Shown: in pieces, positions 62,382 to 64,000 of the stretch
Layout of the letters: every line of letters begins with the position of its first letter
How positions within the stretch are numbered: position 1 is the first letter of the stretch
NCBI RefSeq assembly: GCF_003097515.1
Contig: NZ_CP029188.1
Coordinates: forward strand, 3,784,501 to 3,848,500
Reading direction: 5' to 3'
Length of the DNA stretch: 64,000 bases
Origin: Streptomyces tirandamycinicus
GTDB taxonomy: Bacteria > Actinomycetota > Actinomycetes > Streptomycetales > Streptomycetaceae
Program-made: the position numbers and the translations under genes
Notes under the pieces: generated by a model
What the model saw: only the letters and a program-made list of their open reading frames with translations
What the model was told of the DNA's origin: nothing
The model's database searches: none

Positions 62382-63175
62382 ACACCGGCCCGTCCCCCGC
62401 GCCCAGGCTCGCCGCCGCCCCGGAGCCGCGTACCGCGCTGTCCCCGTCCCGCACCCTCGCCACCGCCGCCCGGGTCCTGCGGCAGCTGCGGCACGATCCC
62501 CGCTCGATCGCCCTGATGCTCCTGGTCCCGTGCCTGATGCTCTTCCTGCTGCGCTACGTCTTCGACGGCAGCCCGCAGACCTTCGACGCCATCGGCGCCT
62601 CGCTGCTCGGCATCTTCCCGCTGATCACGATGTTCCTGATCACCTCGATCGCCACGCTGCGCGAGCGCACCTCCGGCACCCTCGAACGCCTGCTCGCCAT
62701 GCCCCTCGGCAAGGCCGACCTGATAGCCGGCTACGCCCTGGCCTTCGGCCTGCTCGCCGTCGTCCAGTCCGCCCTCGCGACCGGGCTCTCGGTCTGGTTC
62801 CTCGGCCTCGACGTCGTCGGTTCGGCCTGGCTGCTGCTCCTCGTCGCGCTGCTGGACGCGCTGCTCGGCACGGCCCTCGGCCTGTTCGTCTCCGCCTTCG
62901 CCGCGTCCGAGTTCCAGGCGGTCCAGTTCATGCCCGCCGTGATCTTCCCCCAGCTCCTCCTCTGCGGCCTGTTCACCGCCCGGGACACCATGCAACCCGT
63001 CCTCGAGGGCATCTCGAACGTGCTGCCCATGTCGTACGCCGTCGACGGCATGAACGAGGTCCTCCGCCACGCCGACGTCACCGCCGACTTCGTCCGCGAC
63101 GTCCTCGTCGTCTCCCTCTGCGCGCTCCTCGTCCTCTCCCTCGGCGCGGCCACGCTCCGCCGCCGCACCGCGTGA
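62378..63175 (+). CDS. ABC-2 exporter permease
   Basis: A 265-residue ABC-2 permease with six helices and the family motif around LRERTSGTLERLLAMPLGKADLIAGY. The segments FLITSIATL and FMPAVIFPQLLLCGLF are typical of DrrB-like exporters. It ends with a basic tail. Together with the ATPase it probably exports a drug-like or lipid compound under control of the upstream palindrome. Confidence 0.92.
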   Translation: MNTGPSPAPRLAAAPEPRTALSPSRTLATAARVLRQLRHDPRSIALMLLVPCLMLFLLRYVFDGSPQTFDAIGASLLGIFPLITMFLITSIATLRERTSGTLERLLAMPLGKADLIAGYALAFGLLAVVQSALATGLSVWFLGLDVVGSAWLLLLVALLDALLGTALGLFVSAFAASEFQAVQFMPAVIFPQLLLCGLFTARDTMQPVLEGISNVLPMSYAVDGMNEVLRHADVTADFVRDVLVVSLCALLVLSLGAATLRRRTA

Positions 63176-63312
63176 CCGCTCCTCGGACGGCGCCGACACC
63201 ACGGCGGGCCCGGTGCGAGGATGTCCCTGTCCGTGGAAACACCGGGAGCGACCGGCCACGGACCCGGACGACCCCCACACGCACGCGCACCACCCCCGGC
63301 GAGGTGACCCGC

Positions 63313-64000
63313 ATGACCCAGACAGTCGCAGTCCTCGGCACCGGCAAGATCGGCGAGGCCCTGCTCAGCGGCATGATCCGGGCCGGCTGGCCCGCTTCGG
63401 CCCTGCTGGTGACCACCCGCCGGGCCGACCGGGCCGAGGAGCTCCGCACCCGCTACGGCGTCGAAGCCGTCACCAACGCGGACGCCGCCAAGCGCGCCGA
63501 CACGCTGATCCTGGCCGTCAAGCCCCAGGACATGAACCGGCTCCTCGACGAGCTCGCCCCCCATGTCTCCGCCGACCGCCTGGTGATCAGCGCCGCCGCC
63601 GGTATCACCACCGCCACCATCGAGAGCCGGCTCGCCCCCGACACCCCCGTCGTCCGCGTCATGCCCAACACCCCCGTCCTCGTCGATGAGGGCATGTCCG
63701 TGATCTCGGGCGGCAGCCACGCCACCGCCGAGCACCTGGCGCACACCGAGGAGATCTTCGGCGGAGTGGGCAAGACCCTTCGGGTCCCCGAGTCCCAGCA
63801 GGACGCCGCCACCGCCCTCTCCGGCTCCGGCCCGGCCTACTTCTACTTCCTGGTCGAGGCCATGACCGACGCGGGCATCCTCCTCGGCCTGCCCCGCGCG
63901 CAGGCCCACGACCTGATCGTCCAGGCCGCCATCGGGGCCGCGGTGATGCTGCGCGACTCCGGCGAGCACCCGGTGAAGCTCCGCGAAGCCGTCACCTCCC
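63313..64000 (+). CDS. proC: Pyrroline-5-carboxylate reductase (runs off right edge)
   Basis: ProC reduces pyrroline-5-carboxylate to proline. The visible 229 residues include the NAD(P) motif VAVLGTGKIGEALLSGMI, AVKPQDM, RVMPNTPVLVDEGM and the signature SGSGPAYFYFLVEAM. The C-terminal 40 or so residues lie beyond the window. ATG 63313 has gaggtga about 8 nt upstream. The 137-nt gap before it has no other feature. Confidence 0.95.
   Translation, partial: MTQTVAVLGTGKIGEALLSGMIRAGWPASALLVTTRRADRAEELRTRYGVEAVTNADAAKRADTLILAVKPQDMNRLLDELAPHVSADRLVISAAAGITTATIESRLAPDTPVVRVMPNTPVLVDEGMSVISGGSHATAEHLAHTEEIFGGVGKTLRVPESQQDAATALSGSGPAYFYFLVEAMTDAGILLGLPRAQAHDLIVQAAIGAAVMLRDSGEHPVKLREAVTS

Overview
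The window is a 64 kb piece of a very GC-rich (low-70s % by eye) chromosome from a Streptomyces or close relative. The evidence is the near-total G/C bias at third codon positions, many GTG starts and 4-nt ATGA/GTGA overlaps, and genus-typical genes: sigE-cseA-cseB-cseC, Lsr2, a 616-residue IlvD, an orphan NuoD beside a MidA-type methyltransferase, and a BACON-domain membrane protein. The order (tilS-hpt-ftsH-fol genes ... nuoD2 ... panC-nadB-nadC-coaX ... lsr2-clpC ... sigE operon-mutY-disA-radA ... ilvD ... proC) matches, as I remember it, the conserved core of Streptomyces chromosomes. I see no prophage, insertion sequence, CRISPR array, tRNA or rRNA.

Layout. 1-0.4 kb: a remnant of ornithine carbamoyltransferase without its N-terminus. 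0.4-9.5 kb: a Zn protease-like protein, tilS, hpt, ftsH, folE, then on the minus strand folP, an NTF2-like protein, folB, folK and a DUF3180 membrane protein (folate synthesis). 9.6-12.7 kb: a DUF2156/MprF-like membrane protein and a divergent esterase. 12.8-16.5 kb: a four-part osmoprotectant-type ABC importer. 16.8-20.6 kb: a coiled-coil membrane protein, nuoD2 and its likely methyltransferase. 20.7-22.8 kb: a NarL-type two-component pair. 22.8-23.2 kb: a truncated glutamate-cysteine ligase relic. 23.4-30.5 kb: a threonine-aldolase-like enzyme, then a translationally coupled cofactor operon (DUF2520 dehydrogenase-panC-nadB-nadC-coaX). The divergent promoter region between them carries two perfect Streptomyces-type DnaA boxes. 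30.7-33.8 kb: small conserved proteins, an orphan BlaI repressor, an ArgA-like acetyltransferase and Lsr2. 34-39.7 kb: clpC with a candidate ClgR box, DacB (PBP4 type) and an M23 peptidase with a BlaI-like operator. 39.9-43.5 kb: the SigE cell-envelope stress operon. 43.7-49 kb: DNA repair and c-di-AMP (mutY, radA-disA). 49.2-54.5 kb: a sigma-like/anti-sigma-like/BACON fusion protein, a Cys-rich protein, Ppx, a sugar-phosphate isomerase-like protein and a TetR regulator. 54.8-64 kb: ilvD, a Ser/Thr kinase with a beta-propeller, a secreted-size SH3 protein, an FAD oxidoreductase behind an apparent ECF41 promoter, an ABC-2 exporter behind a near-perfect palindrome, and the start of proC.

The main themes are one-carbon, NAD and CoA cofactor synthesis, envelope homeostasis (SigE/Cse, DacB, M23, BlaI), protein quality control (FtsH, ClpC) and genome maintenance. 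The most unusual signals are regulatory: the DnaA-box cluster, the ECF41-like promoter with a doubled -35 element, and the 17-bp-arm palindrome over the exporter start. Several loci also carry GC-rich tandem repeats of 15 or 19 bp, and the cofactor-operon proteins have low-complexity insertions.
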